The notes under the pieces: generated by a model
What the model was told of the DNA's origin: nothing
The model's database searches: none
The model's input: only the letters and a program-made list of their open reading frames with translations
DNA from: Candidatus Mcinerneyibacteriota bacterium
Lineage (GTDB): Bacteria; AUK180; JAQVHJ01
Direction of reading: 5' to 3'
Length of the DNA: 19,902 nucleotides
Assembly (NCBI GenBank): GCA_030630935.1
Contig: DAOVMD010000007.1
Location: forward strand, 1-19,902
Part shown: one piece after another, positions 1-7,632 of the stretch
Layout: the number at the start of each line of letters is the position of its first letter
Numbering within the stretch: the first letter of the stretch is position 1
Made by a program: the position numbers and the translations under genes

Positions 1-633
1 AACAGAAAGAATAACTGGATGGATTGGAAAAACGAAGTAGTCATTATACCCGTTACAACAATGATCAAGAGGATAACCGGCAGTGATATTTTAAATGAGA
101 TTTCTTTCAAAGTGCACGAGGTTGAAGAACTTGAAGAAGGTATGGCTGAGGCAAAGGAAATTTTATTAGCAAACAGATATGACAATGAAGATTTCAGGAT
201 ACAATCAAGAAGTGAGAGGATGGAAGAATGGCGTAAGATGCGGGAGATGTGGAATTTTGTATTAGGAGCAATCGCTTCCATTTCGTTGCTTGTCGGTGGA
301 ATTGGTATAATGAATACACTTCTTGCTAATATTACTGAGAGGATTAGGGAGATTGGAATTAGAAAAGCAATCGGGGCAAAGAAAAGAGATATTCTATTTC
401 AGTTTCTAATAGAATCTATCGTTTTATCTACATTAGGAGGATTTCTCGGAATCTTTGTCGGGGTATATTTTTCAAATATAATTCAAAATTTCGCTGAAAT
501 GGATACTTCTATCTCAGCAAGAATTATTATCATCTCATTTTCATTCTCGGTTTTAGTAGGGATTGTTTTTGGAATTATGCCATCGGTTAAGGCAGCAAAG
601 CTGGACCCGATAGACTGTTTAAGGTATGAATAG
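1..633 (+). CDS. MacB/FtsX-family ABC transporter permease, C-terminal part (5' end outside window)
   Basis: The reading frame is open from the first base, so the gene starts upstream; the first ATG (19) is internal. About 210 residues are visible. They cover the end of the extracytoplasmic (MacB_PCD-like) domain, then the FtsX-like membrane domain with three hydrophobic segments (about codons 84-104, 138-160 and 175-198). The family signature is clear at about 296-400: GGIGIMNTLLANITERIREI followed by GIRKAIGA, the cytoplasmic coupling region that contacts the ATPase. The C-terminus (KAAKLDPIDCLRYE) matches the usual A..L.P...LR.E ending of MacB permeases. Such permeases work with a MacB-type ATPase and often a periplasmic adaptor to move lipids, peptides or envelope factors; the partners would lie upstream. 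The last 15 bases overlap the 3' end of the convergent GldG-like gene. Family assignment is firm; the substrate is unknown. Confidence 0.9.
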   Translation, partial: NRKNNWMDWKNEVVIIPVTTMIKRITGSDILNEISFKVHEVEELEEGMAEAKEILLANRYDNEDFRIQSRSERMEEWRKMREMWNFVLGAIASISLLVGGIGIMNTLLANITERIREIGIRKAIGAKKRDILFQFLIESIVLSTLGGFLGIFVGVYFSNIIQNFAEMDTSISARIIIISFSFSVLVGIVFGIMPSVKAAKLDPIDCLRYE

Positions 634-1872
634 TTTCTTTCTGAATCGAATCCTCACCAGAAAAATTAAAAAAGGCAATATCCCAAAAATTATATATAGC
701 ATTTTGAATTTATAGTTTTTTGTTGTGAACCAATACTGAGATATAATTAAATACTGAGCATGGAGTGAATGAATAGAAGCAGGTCTTTCATAAGTTGAAT
801 AACGAATTAAATTATATAAAAAATACCAGACTCGGATATTCTTCCTTGAATCCTTCAGGAAATCACAATCTCCAATCACAATTAATCTCCTTAATTTTAG
901 ATCATAATTCTCGATAATACGCCACTCGGATAACATTCCAAAAGTATAATACTGTTCCTCAATTCTACCTCTTAGAAGTGTGAATGTTTTAACATCTCTT
1001 AAGATATACCTTCCTTCCTTAACTACCTTAGGATCATAAAGAGTAATAGACTTAATCTCGCTATCTATAAACCAGTGAGACTCAACCATTACATCTAACT
1101 CATAATCATCATACGAAAAATCTTCAATGGTTAGATTAAATTTATCTAAAAGTATCTGTAAATTTTCCAATTCGTACGAATTCGTTTTTAAATTTTCAGG
1201 AGAGAACCTTTCTTTTAACGGTCTGCCTAATAAAATAATCACAGAATTCCCATTCTTCAGGAAGGGGAGCAGCTCATCTTTCTTAAGGTCTTCTGATAAC
1301 CCGGGAATAAGTAAAACCTGGTTTGTTAATTCTGCAGAATTTTCATTGAATTCAGTTAATGAATATCCATTCTCTCTAAGGAACTTTACAAACCCCTTTC
1401 TTTCTTTCTGCAGATCAAGTTCGTTATGCCCTGTTGAAAAGAAAATAGTCCGCAGTTCTTTTCTCAGGCACGTTTTTATCCCCCTTAAAATATCTACGAA
1501 GTCTACAAATATAAAATTATCATCTGTCTTGATCAAGGCTGAATCTAATTTATAAACACCGTATTTCTTGATCAACTGAGGATTTAAATCTGTTCTTATT
1601 ATATCGACTTTAATCTTATTGTTATACGAATGGAGGATTCTGAAAATATTTTCAAGTTTTCTTTGTAGAACTTTATCCTTTTCTATAAATGCAACTAAGT
1701 TTATTTCTTTATTAATACTCTTCAAGAACTCCTGGTCATCTATACTAATATGATAATCCATGTTTGGAATATAAATTGTGATATCAAAATATTTCTGAAT
1801 AAATAGATTCACTGAAATAACACAAATAATTAAAAAGGTAAAGATAACTATTTTCTTTAATATTTTTTCCAT
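619..1872 (-). CDS. GldG-like membrane-anchored ABC transporter auxiliary protein
   Basis: A 417-residue protein with an N-terminal signal anchor (about 7-25), a large extracytoplasmic region and a C-terminal membrane helix (about 391-410) followed by a basic tail. The middle has the features of GldG/ABC_transp_aux proteins: a segment ending in FVDILRG, then the FFSTGHNE motif (144-151; usual form T.GHGE), then a Rossmann-like stretch (LLIPGLSEDL, about 187-196) and FLKNGNSVIILLG. In the family this protein works with an ABC-2 permease and an ATPase (GldF and GldA in gliding Bacteroidetes), but homologues are widespread in bacteria that do not glide, so no motility role is claimed. It is the last gene of the minus-strand operon; its start overlaps the permease stop by 16 bases. 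It is shorter than many GldG proteins. The N of FFSTGHNE replaces the usual Gly. Confidence 0.78.
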   Translation of the reverse strand: MEKILKKIVIFTFLIICVISVNLFIQKYFDITIYIPNMDYHISIDDQEFLKSINKEINLVAFIEKDKVLQRKLENIFRILHSYNNKIKVDIIRTDLNPQLIKKYGVYKLDSALIKTDDNFIFVDFVDILRGIKTCLRKELRTIFFSTGHNELDLQKERKGFVKFLRENGYSLTEFNENSAELTNQVLLIPGLSEDLKKDELLPFLKNGNSVIILLGRPLKERFSPENLKTNSYELENLQILLDKFNLTIEDFSYDDYELDVMVESHWFIDSEIKSITLYDPKVVKEGRYILRDVKTFTLLRGRIEEQYYTFGMLSEWRIIENYDLKLRRLIVIGDCDFLKDSRKNIRVWYFLYNLIRYSTYERPASIHSLHAQYLIISQYWFTTKNYKFKMLYIIFGILPFLIFLVRIRFRKKLFIP

Positions 1873-2588
1873 TTTACAACCAGGTTCGCTCCAAAAATAA
1901 ACGTTATAATAAATGAACTAAAATAAATAATATCACTCAATGTAATTATTCCATATAGAAGATTCTGAACCCTGATATCGGGTAAGAGAAACTTTAAGAC
2001 TTCTGAGAATCCTGATTCCGGAAAGAATACCGGAAAAGTCTCCAGGAAGAAACACAATAAAAACATTCCTAATGTAATCCCTGCTGCTGATGCCGGGTAA
2101 TGATTAAAACTTGAAATAAAAACCCCCAAAGAAATATAGAATGATGAGATTAGAAAATACCCTAATAAAGCAATTAAATATAAGTCAAGTTGTACCGGTG
2201 TTTTCACAAAACCAAAAACCTTATATATCCACGGAAATATTAAAAAGAAAATTGTAAATACCAGGAATTGAGTTTGTATAAATTTGAACTTACCCAGGAC
2301 ATAATGAAATGGTTTCATTCCACTTGCCATAATTATCTCAAGTTCACCGGTTAATTTATCCTTTGCAATTGAGTTCATCGTAAATAAAGGTATAAATAAT
2401 ATTCCTAACCTTGTTAGTCCTTTAATAAAAACATAAGATTCAATCTTGCCATAGTAAAATGAAAAACTATTAAAAGTATACCCTGCAATCAATAAAAACA
2501 ATACTGAAATCGATTGAAGAAAGGTACTTTTCCTAAATAGTAAAAACTCTCTCTTAAAAATTGACATTACATCTCTAAACATTTTCAT
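1857..2588 (-). CDS. ABC-2 type permease, GldF-like
   Basis: A 243-residue integral membrane protein with about six hydrophobic segments (near 24-44, 58-72, 105-125, 134-158, 166-188 and 215-238). A short cytoplasmic motif, DKLTGELEIIMASGMKPFHY (77-96), followed by VLGKF, corresponds to the E...GT.E.L...P......GK element that couples ABC-2 permeases to their ATPase. The start ATG overlaps the stop of the upstream ATPase by 4 bases (ATGA), and the 3' end overlaps the GldG-like gene, so the three are very likely made together as one transporter. There is no Shine-Dalgarno sequence of note, consistent with translational coupling. The transported molecule cannot be read from the sequence. Confidence 0.82.
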   Translation of the reverse strand: MKMFRDVMSIFKREFLLFRKSTFLQSISVLFLLIAGYTFNSFSFYYGKIESYVFIKGLTRLGILFIPLFTMNSIAKDKLTGELEIIMASGMKPFHYVLGKFKFIQTQFLVFTIFFLIFPWIYKVFGFVKTPVQLDLYLIALLGYFLISSFYISLGVFISSFNHYPASAAGITLGMFLLCFFLETFPVFFPESGFSEVLKFLLPDIRVQNLLYGIITLSDIIYFSSFIITFIFGANLVVKWKKY

Positions 2589-3253
2589 TCAAATTTTTCA
2601 ATTGTATTTTTTATTGTTTTCAATTTATCCTCACCTTCAATCCATTCGACTTCTATTGCTTTCTTATTCCTCAGAATCAAGACCCTGTCACAGATTTTTG
2701 CAATTTCTTCGAGGTTATGTGAAGCTATCAGTAAAGTCTTTTCACCTTTCAAACTTAAAATTGATTCGATAAATTTCCCTTTATGATATTGGTCGATATT
2801 ACTGAAGGGTTCATCCAGGATAATAAAATCCGGGTTGTTTAAAAGGCACCTTGCAAGACTTACTCTTTGTAAAAAACCCTTTGATAATTCATTTAGTTTT
2901 TTCGTTACTTCACTTTTGAGTTCTAATAAATCAATGACTCGCTTTATGCTTTCTCTAATTATATCCTTTTTAACCTGATAAATTATGCAATATGAAAGGA
3001 GGTATTCAACTACTGTTAAATTAAGTTTTTTATTTGTATTCTCAGGTTGATAATTAATACGGATATCATCATCAAACCTGACCGTTCCATCATACCCGTC
3101 GATTAAACCAAGAACAATCCGAATAAGGGTTGTTTTCCCTGAACCATTCTCCCCTACTAATCCCATAAAATCATTTTGTTTAATCCGGAAATTTAAGTTC
3201 TCAAGAATTTCTGTTCTCTTAATTTTATATGTAAGGCTGGAAATATCAATCAT
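2585..3253 (-). CDS. ABC transporter ATP-binding protein (GldA/CcmA-like)
   Basis: A 222-residue nucleotide-binding domain with all core motifs: Walker A GENGSGKT (34-41), a Q-loop-like Q69, signature LSKGFLQR (123-130), Walker B FIILDEP (143-149) and the switch His in IASHN (H179). It is a stand-alone ATPase with no fused membrane region; two copies would pair with the adjacent ABC-2 permease. The signature reads LSKGF rather than LSGGQ, a common variation in the GldA/NatA/CcmA subfamily. The start ATG overlaps the end of the ATP-grasp gene by 8 bases, and the upstream sequence has no strong ribosome binding site, again pointing to coupling. Confidence 0.93.
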   Translation of the reverse strand: MIDISSLTYKIKRTEILENLNFRIKQNDFMGLVGENGSGKTTLIRIVLGLIDGYDGTVRFDDDIRINYQPENTNKKLNLTVVEYLLSYCIIYQVKKDIIRESIKRVIDLLELKSEVTKKLNELSKGFLQRVSLARCLLNNPDFIILDEPFSNIDQYHKGKFIESILSLKGEKTLLIASHNLEEIAKICDRVLILRNKKAIEVEWIEGEDKLKTIKNTIEKFE

Positions 3254-4136
3254 TTCGAAAGGTTTTTACCGATTTGTTTTTAAAACTTTTAAGAATAAAA
3301 TCTGCATAAACCTCAAGTGGATTAAATTTATATAATTCGATGTCGGTTTCCTGAAATCTTGAAGTTGCATCTATATCAATAAGATAATATTTACCTTCTG
3401 AGTCCTTTAAAATATCAACACTTCCTAATTGATTATTTGTTGCGGAAAATATTCTTACAGCAATGTCAAGAAGTTCAGGGGGATAGTCATTTAATATTTT
3501 AGCTTCTTCTCTTTTAGAAATCCTATCACAGGGAATCTGTAAAACAACCTTGAATTCACCGAAATTCTTAACACGGTAAATTACCCTATCCGGTGAATTA
3601 ATATAATTTTGAATAATAAAAAAATTATCATGTTGAAGTTTACTTAAATTCTCCGAGATAAATACTTCTCCTTCCTCTTTGCTATCTACAATTGCTGTTA
3701 GGAAATTTTTACCTGAACAATTTGGCTTAATAACAACAGGAAACTTCAGCTCGTCAAATGTTTTATTATCTTCATAAACTTTAAAATATGGAAATAATAT
3801 TTTAAACTTCATCAACTGTAAGAACGTTCGCAGCCTACTTATTTCAAAGAAGAAAGACTGAGAAGAATTTACAACTAAAAAACTAAGCTGATTAAAAACT
3901 TCGATTAAACTTGCCAGTTCCTTAATGACCATATAATGTTTTGAAACCAATTCATCGGTAAATATTCGATTAACTAAGACGTTTGAAATATGAAAAATAT
4001 CGTAGAATCTGACTTTTTTGTTTAGGATATCAACCAGTTGGCATTCTACTCCCCTTGACAGAAGAATCCTGAATAATTCAGAATTACTCCAGTCTTTCTC
4101 CCCTGTAATGATTGAAATAAAAGGTTTCTTGGGCAT
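3246..4136 (-). CDS. ATP-grasp family enzyme (RimK/YheC-like), substrate unknown
   Basis: A 296-residue protein. The N-terminal ~100 residues form an alpha/beta pre-ATP-grasp region (starts FISIITGEKD). The ATP-grasp core follows: lysine of FPVVIKPNCSG (K137), adenine-side strand FFIIQNYI (172-179), a YRV...FKVVLQIP strand (187-202), then GSVDIL (238-243) and the metal-binding strand YLIDIDATSRF (251-261). ATP-grasp enzymes of this shape ligate a carboxylate to an amine or thiol through an acyl-phosphate. The metal strand is usually E.N or D.N; here it is D254-I-D256, so the usual Asn is replaced by Asp while a related DVNATS-type pattern is recognisable. The start ATG directly follows the TAA of the cyclase gene. 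No precursor peptide gene is visible nearby. The family is fairly sure; product and substrate are unknown. Confidence 0.75.
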   Translation of the reverse strand: MPKKPFISIITGEKDWSNSELFRILLSRGVECQLVDILNKKVRFYDIFHISNVLVNRIFTDELVSKHYMVIKELASLIEVFNQLSFLVVNSSQSFFFEISRLRTFLQLMKFKILFPYFKVYEDNKTFDELKFPVVIKPNCSGKNFLTAIVDSKEEGEVFISENLSKLQHDNFFIIQNYINSPDRVIYRVKNFGEFKVVLQIPCDRISKREEAKILNDYPPELLDIAVRIFSATNNQLGSVDILKDSEGKYYLIDIDATSRFQETDIELYKFNPLEVYADFILKSFKNKSVKTFRND

Positions 4137-4733
4137 TTAATACTTTATTTTGAAATAGTTAACCTCGATACTGCTGATTGTTTTACGAATTTTCTTACTG
4201 AATTTATAACCCAAATATGTTTTTAGAAATTCATAAATCTGCTCTTCAATTAATATCTCACCGTCTTTTGCAAGGTCTTCTCCAAGCTTGGACGCAACAT
4301 TAACAGTATCTCCAAATACATCATTATTATAATTAAGGACTCTGCCTGAGGCAAGACCCATACAAAAACCAAATCGATTTTTTTTATTCGCATCTAAATT
4401 ATAAATCATAATTTTCTTTTGAATTTCAATAGCACAATTCGCAGCAGAACGCATATCTTTAAAAATTACTAATAGATTATCTGCTGAAGTCTTTAATAAA
4501 TGTCCATGGTTTTTCTTGATAATCGGGGCAGTCAGTTTTACCATTTTATCAAAAAGGTATAAGAAGTGAACAATCCCATAATTCTTTGTTTTCTGAGAGA
4601 AATTTGTTGAATCACAAACCATTACAACCTTGTTTACTCCAAACTTCTTCCAGATCTCTTCCTCAATAACGGTAAAGTTATCCTGTGATTCTTCTATTCT
4701 TTCTAAGTAAATATCCATTTTTTTCTTTGTCAT
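4137..4733 (-). CDS. Class III adenylate/guanylate cyclase-like protein, catalytic domain only
   Basis: A 198-residue protein consisting of a short N-terminal helix-rich lead (1-33) and one cyclase homology domain. Numbered from the start chosen here: first metal Asp in VVMVCDSTNF (D41), base-specifying Lys and second metal Asp in KTSADN (K81, D85), and the VFGDTVNVASKL segment holding D138 (adenine-selecting position), N145 and K149. The K81/D138 pair is the adenylate cyclase-type combination. The transition-state Arg expected at 149 is Lys, and the usual Gly before the metal Asp is Ala, so activity may be weak or lost. The start at 4733 is preferred over the upstream in-frame ATG at 4766, because that one lies between the -35 and -10 boxes of the promoter and would not be transcribed. 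It is the first gene of the operon. No membrane or sensor domain is present. Confidence 0.8.
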   Translation of the reverse strand: MTKKKMDIYLERIEESQDNFTVIEEEIWKKFGVNKVVMVCDSTNFSQKTKNYGIVHFLYLFDKMVKLTAPIIKKNHGHLLKTSADNLLVIFKDMRSAANCAIEIQKKIMIYNLDANKKNRFGFCMGLASGRVLNYNNDVFGDTVNVASKLGEDLAKDGEILIEEQIYEFLKTYLGYKFSKKIRKTISSIEVNYFKIKY

Positions 4734-4756
4734 AGGCCTACCTGTTTTAAAAATTG

Positions 4757-4785
4757 ATTTTATCATATAATATCATATTTGTCAA
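4757..4785 (-). promoter_or_regulatory. Sigma-70-type promoter of the cyclase/ATP-grasp/ABC operon
   Basis: On the minus strand: -35 TTGACA (4785-4780), a 17-base spacer, -10 TAAAAT (4762-4757). Transcription should start near 4750, giving a leader of about 17 bases with AGG just before the ATG at 4733. The match is one base away from consensus, which makes this one of the strongest promoter calls in the window. It decides the start of the cyclase gene. Confidence 0.75.
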
Positions 4786-4965
4786 GAATTTTCTCTGCAA
4801 GAAAAAAACAAAAAACCATTTCACCGCCCCCAAATAAATCTGGGGTAGTTAATTTTGCATTCTGTAGTTCATCTAAGCAACTCCAACTTTGAATAAGAGC
4901 ATTGTTATATATAATGCAAAATCATTATTCAATGCAGAGCGAAGCGAAGCGACGCAATTTTTTTT

Positions 4966-4991
4966 CTCTGCGTCCTCTGCGTCCTCTGCGG
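4966..4991 (+). repeat. Short direct repeat, CTCTGCGTC units
   Basis: Three tandem copies of a roughly 9-base unit (CTCTGCGTC, CTCTGCGTC, CTCTGCGG). A very similar tract lies in gap B at 11372-11397, in the same orientation. This is a dispersed non-coding repeat, too short and irregular for CRISPR. Confidence 0.7.
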
Positions 4992-5304
4992 TTTGAATTG
5001 CATTCGAATGAATCTTTAAGCAACATTTGTTATAAACAAATATAAACTCCATAAGTAAGTCAATTACATGTCTTTTTAAAGTCTCCCGATACGTGGAGTT
5101 TATCCCGAATTCACTTCGGGACTATACGGGATTTCCACCCTTCGGTCGTCAACCTGCTGAAGAATTCTTTTGTTGTTTGTTTGTTTTTGTTTGTCCAATC
5201 CATAGTCCTTGTTCTAAAGAGATTGCCGGAGGCACAACCTCATTGACAACAATTAAGATTGCCGCACTTTGCTTTAGCGCGTGGCTGAAGTGTAACGGAA
5301 GTCA

Positions 5305-5320
5305 TCCCGACGCGTCGGGA
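5305..5320. repeat. 16-bp perfect palindrome
   Basis: TCCCGACGCGTCGGGA is fully self-complementary and flanked by GTCAT (5301-5305) and ATGAC (5323-5327), which extend the symmetry imperfectly. It sits in a GC-rich island inside an AT-rich gap. It looks like the core of a REP-like intergenic repeat; a protein-binding role is possible but not shown. Confidence 0.65.
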
Positions 5321-5442
5321 CAATGACAAAGAACGGCTGTTCCACACTCAAGCGTGCAAATGTCATTACATAATGAGATTGACACGCTTCGCTCCGATGC
5401 ATAATGATAAAAATCGTTGTGAAAAAAATTTAAATAAAATAC

Positions 5443-5471
5443 TTGAAAAATCGTAAAAATAATAGTATAAT
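5443..5471 (+). promoter_or_regulatory. Sigma-70-type promoter of the lepB-metK-ahcY operon
   Basis: TTGAAA (5443-5448), a 17-base spacer, TATAAT (5466-5471). The start of transcription is expected near 5478, about 22 bases before the ATG at 5500, leaving room for the AAAGGA ribosome binding site at 5487-5492. It is the only convincing promoter upstream of the six plus-strand genes 5500-9811. Confidence 0.75.
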
Positions 5472-5499
5472 ATGAAGTTTAAGATAAAAGGAATATTTT

Positions 5500-5757
5500 A
5501 TGAGAAGAAAACGTTCAAAATCATCAAAGAAACCTGATGTAAAAAAGGTAAAAGCCAGGGCACCTCTTAACACTCTGTTAGTTAAGATAATAATCGGTAT
5601 CATCCTGGTCTTCATTGGATTTTATCTTGTTTTCAGCAGTGCAAAATATATTTTACCAATATTCATTATAGTTGCAGGCTATGCCATAATTGCATTTGCC
5701 CTTCCCATTTCAGATAAAGTAAAAAGCAAAGAGAATTCCAATGAACGAAAAGAATAA
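5500..5757 (+). CDS. Small two-helix membrane protein, unknown function
   Basis: An 85-residue protein with a strongly basic N-terminus (residues 1-25, rich in Lys/Arg), two hydrophobic segments (about 27-47 and 50-70) and a charged C-terminus. By the positive-inside rule both ends should face the cytoplasm. Start support is good: AAAGGA at 5487-5492 with 7-base spacing, right behind a strong promoter. The 3' end overlaps lepB by 17 bases, so the two are likely translated together. I do not recognise the family. A minus-strand ORF overlapping it (5430-5615) has no such signals and is rejected. Confidence 0.7.
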   Translation: MRRKRSKSSKKPDVKKVKARAPLNTLLVKIIIGIILVFIGFYLVFSSAKYILPIFIIVAGYAIIAFALPISDKVKSKENSNERKE

Positions 5758-6445
5758 GTCTTTACACCGAAAGAAATTTATTAAAGAATGGTTAGAGATT
5801 TTTATTGTTGCTTTTTTAATTGCAATGTTAATAAAATCATTTTTAGTAGAAGCAGTTACAATTCCCAGTGGTTCAATGGAGGACACCTTATTAATCAAGG
5901 ATCATTTATTTATAGATCGATTTTTATATGGTATCACTATTCCATTAATACAGAAACCCCTTCATATACTTGAGTACAGGAAACCGAAGCGTTTTGACCT
6001 TGTTGTTTTTCCTGCACCGAAGCTTGCAATGACTGATAAGCACAAGAAATTATTCATCAAGCGTGTCGTAGGTGTTTCGGGAGATAAGATTGAGATTATT
6101 GATGATGATCTTTACGTTAATGGCATCAGGCAGAATGAACCCTGGAAAAAATTAGTTAGTCCCGAGAACCCATATTATTATGAGTCAAATTGGCCATTCA
6201 GGAAATATTTATATTTAAATATTAAAGCTTATATCCAGAAATATGGAGAAGCACCGAAATTATCAGATTGGCCGCCGCCGGCAGGTAAGCCATTTATAGT
6301 TCCGGAAGGTTATGTCTTTCTTATGGGCGATAACCGTCGTAGGTCATTTGATTCAAGGTGGTGGGGACCTATTCCTATCACTGAGATTGAAGGAGTTGTT
6401 TTAATCAGATACTGGCCCCTAAAAAGGTTTGGTGTTCCAAAATAA
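5741..6445 (+). CDS. lepB: Signal peptidase I
   Basis: A 234-residue serine-lysine protease that removes signal peptides from exported proteins at the outer face of the inner membrane. One N-terminal membrane helix (about 18-38) precedes box [13 protein letters not shown], whose nucleophile is S45. The general base is K107 in [13 protein letters not shown], and box E is [15 protein letters not shown] (197-211). All catalytic elements are intact. Between the catalytic Lys and box E lies an aromatic/proline-rich insert (about 144-188, including [10 protein letters not shown] and [10 protein letters not shown]), longer than in minimal Gram-positive enzymes. The start overlaps the preceding small membrane protein gene; AAAGAGA lies just upstream. 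One likely client in the window is the secreted protein at 9833-11050, which ends its signal in AKA. Confidence 0.95.
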   Translation: MNEKNKSLHRKKFIKEWLEIFIVAFLIAMLIKSFLVEAVTIPSGSMEDTLLIKDHLFIDRFLYGITIPLIQKPLHILEYRKPKRFDLVVFPAPKLAMTDKHKKLFIKRVVGVSGDKIEIIDDDLYVNGIRQNEPWKKLVSPENPYYYESNWPFRKYLYLNIKAYIQKYGEAPKLSDWPPPAGKPFIVPEGYVFLMGDNRRRSFDSRWWGPIPITEIEGVVLIRYWPLKRFGVPK

Positions 6446-6462
6446 ATACAGGAGAGTTTAGC

Positions 6463-7617
6463 ATGCATAAAAGAGATTACCTATTCACATCAGAATCGGT
6501 TACTGAAGGGCATCCGGATAAAATTTGTGATCAGATTTCTGATTCGATTTTAGATGCAATAATCTTGAAGGATTCGGAAGCGAGAGTAGCTTGTGAAACC
6601 TTAGTAACAACTGGTTTAGTTTTTATAACTGGTGAAATCACGACAAAAGTTTACGTTGATATTCCACCACTAATCAGGAAACTTTTAAAAGAGATCGGAT
6701 ATACAAAAGCGAAGTATGGTTTTGATTATGAGACCTGTGCAATCCTGACATCGATTGAGAAGCAATCTTCAGACATTGCACTTGGAGTTGATAAGGATGG
6801 TGCGGGGGATCAAGGTTTGATGTTTGGTTATGCAACCGATGAGACTCCTGAGTTAATGCCGTTACCAATAATGCTGGCGCATAAGCTTACAATGAGATTA
6901 ACCGAAGCAAGAAAAGATAAAATCTTACCATATTTAAGACCAGATGGTAAATCCCAGGTAACCGTAGAATATGTAAATGGAAAACCAAAGTATGTTGAAG
7001 CAGTTGTAGTTTCAACTCAACATTCCGAAAAAGTTGATATTGATCAGCTTCGGAAAGATGTTCAGGAATATGTCATTGATTATGTAATACCTAAAGAACT
7101 TTGTGCAAAGAATATTAAATATTATATTAATCCGACAGGTCGATTTGTACATGGGGGTCCAAAAGCGGATTCCGGATTAACCGGCAGGAAGATCATTGTT
7201 GATACTTATGGTGGAGTCGGGTCTCACGGCGGCGGATGTTTCTCCGGTAAAGATCCCACGAAGGTTGACAGGTCTGCATCTTATATGGCAAGGCATATTG
7301 CCAAGAATATTGTAGCAGCAAAGTTCTCAAAAAAATGCGAAGTTCAGTTAGCTTATGCAATTGGTGTTTCTGAACCTGTCTCTATTCTTGTTAATACCTT
7401 CGGTACAGGAAAAGAGGACGATAAAATATTAGAGAAACTTATAAGGAAAGTTTTCCCATTGACCCCAAAAGGAATCATTAAGCATCTTAATTTATTACGT
7501 CCTATTTACAGATTAACAGCATCATACGGACATTTTGGAAGAGAACTTGAAGAGTTCACCTGGGAAAGTACTCATATGGTACCTGAATTAAAAAAAGTAT
7601 TAAAAAAAATTAAATAG
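6463..7617 (+). CDS. metK: S-adenosylmethionine synthase
   Basis: A 384-residue enzyme making SAM from methionine and ATP, acting as a tetramer in the cytoplasm. Diagnostic motifs are all present: [20 protein letters not shown] (11-30), [12 protein letters not shown] (113-124), [20 protein letters not shown] (231-250) and [17 protein letters not shown] (255-271). The length matches bacterial MetK. The usual GGP.GD is GGPKAD here, a variant also found in some other lineages. It has a strong ribosome binding site (AGGAGAG, 6450-6456, 6 bases before the ATG), lies 17 bases after lepB and is followed 15 bases later by ahcY. The gap from lepB is far too short for a SAM riboswitch. Confidence 0.98.
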   Translation: MHKRDYLFTSESVTEGHPDKICDQISDSILDAIILKDSEARVACETLVTTGLVFITGEITTKVYVDIPPLIRKLLKEIGYTKAKYGFDYETCAILTSIEKQSSDIALGVDKDGAGDQGLMFGYATDETPELMPLPIMLAHKLTMRLTEARKDKILPYLRPDGKSQVTVEYVNGKPKYVEAVVVSTQHSEKVDIDQLRKDVQEYVIDYVIPKELCAKNIKYYINPTGRFVHGGPKADSGLTGRKIIVDTYGGVGSHGGGCFSGKDPTKVDRSASYMARHIAKNIVAAKFSKKCEVQLAYAIGVSEPVSILVNTFGTGKEDDKILEKLIRKVFPLTPKGIIKHLNLLRPIYRLTASYGHFGRELEEFTWESTHMVPELKKVLKKIK

Positions 7618-7632
7618 TCAAAGGAGAGATTA

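Larger units (their letters stand above)
4767..5442. other. Gene-free gap A: degenerate dispersed repeats
   Basis: No credible gene. It holds a direct triplication of CTCTGCGTC-type units (4966-4991), a TGCAGAGCGAAGCGA element (4933-4947) that recurs exactly at 17551, two copies of a TAAGCAAC-centred motif (about 4873 and 5017), a stem CCCGAA/TTCGGG (5105-5121), a 16-base perfect palindrome (5305-5320) and GC-richer patches built around ATTGCCGCACTTTGC and CACGCTTCGCTCCGATGC. The base composition and word use differ from the genes on either side. A 77-codon ORF on the plus strand (5093-5326) lies inside the repeats and looks spurious. Confidence 0.7.

Noticed and set aside
1127-1555. A 142-codon plus-strand ORF
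   Set aside because: It lies wholly antisense to the GldG-like gene, has a Ser/Phe-rich composition typical of a shadow frame and no ribosome binding site.
4828-4845. CCCCA...TGGGG stem in gap A as a terminator
   Set aside because: The stem is only 5 bp with an 8-base loop and has no T-run directly after it on either strand; no transcript is expected to end there.
5093-5326. A 77-codon plus-strand ORF in gap A
   Set aside because: It is made of dispersed repeat sequence, including the 16-bp palindrome, and has no ribosome binding site or protein-like pattern.
6446-6462. Possible SAM-sensing riboswitch before metK
   Set aside because: Only 17 bases separate lepB and metK, just enough for the ribosome binding site.
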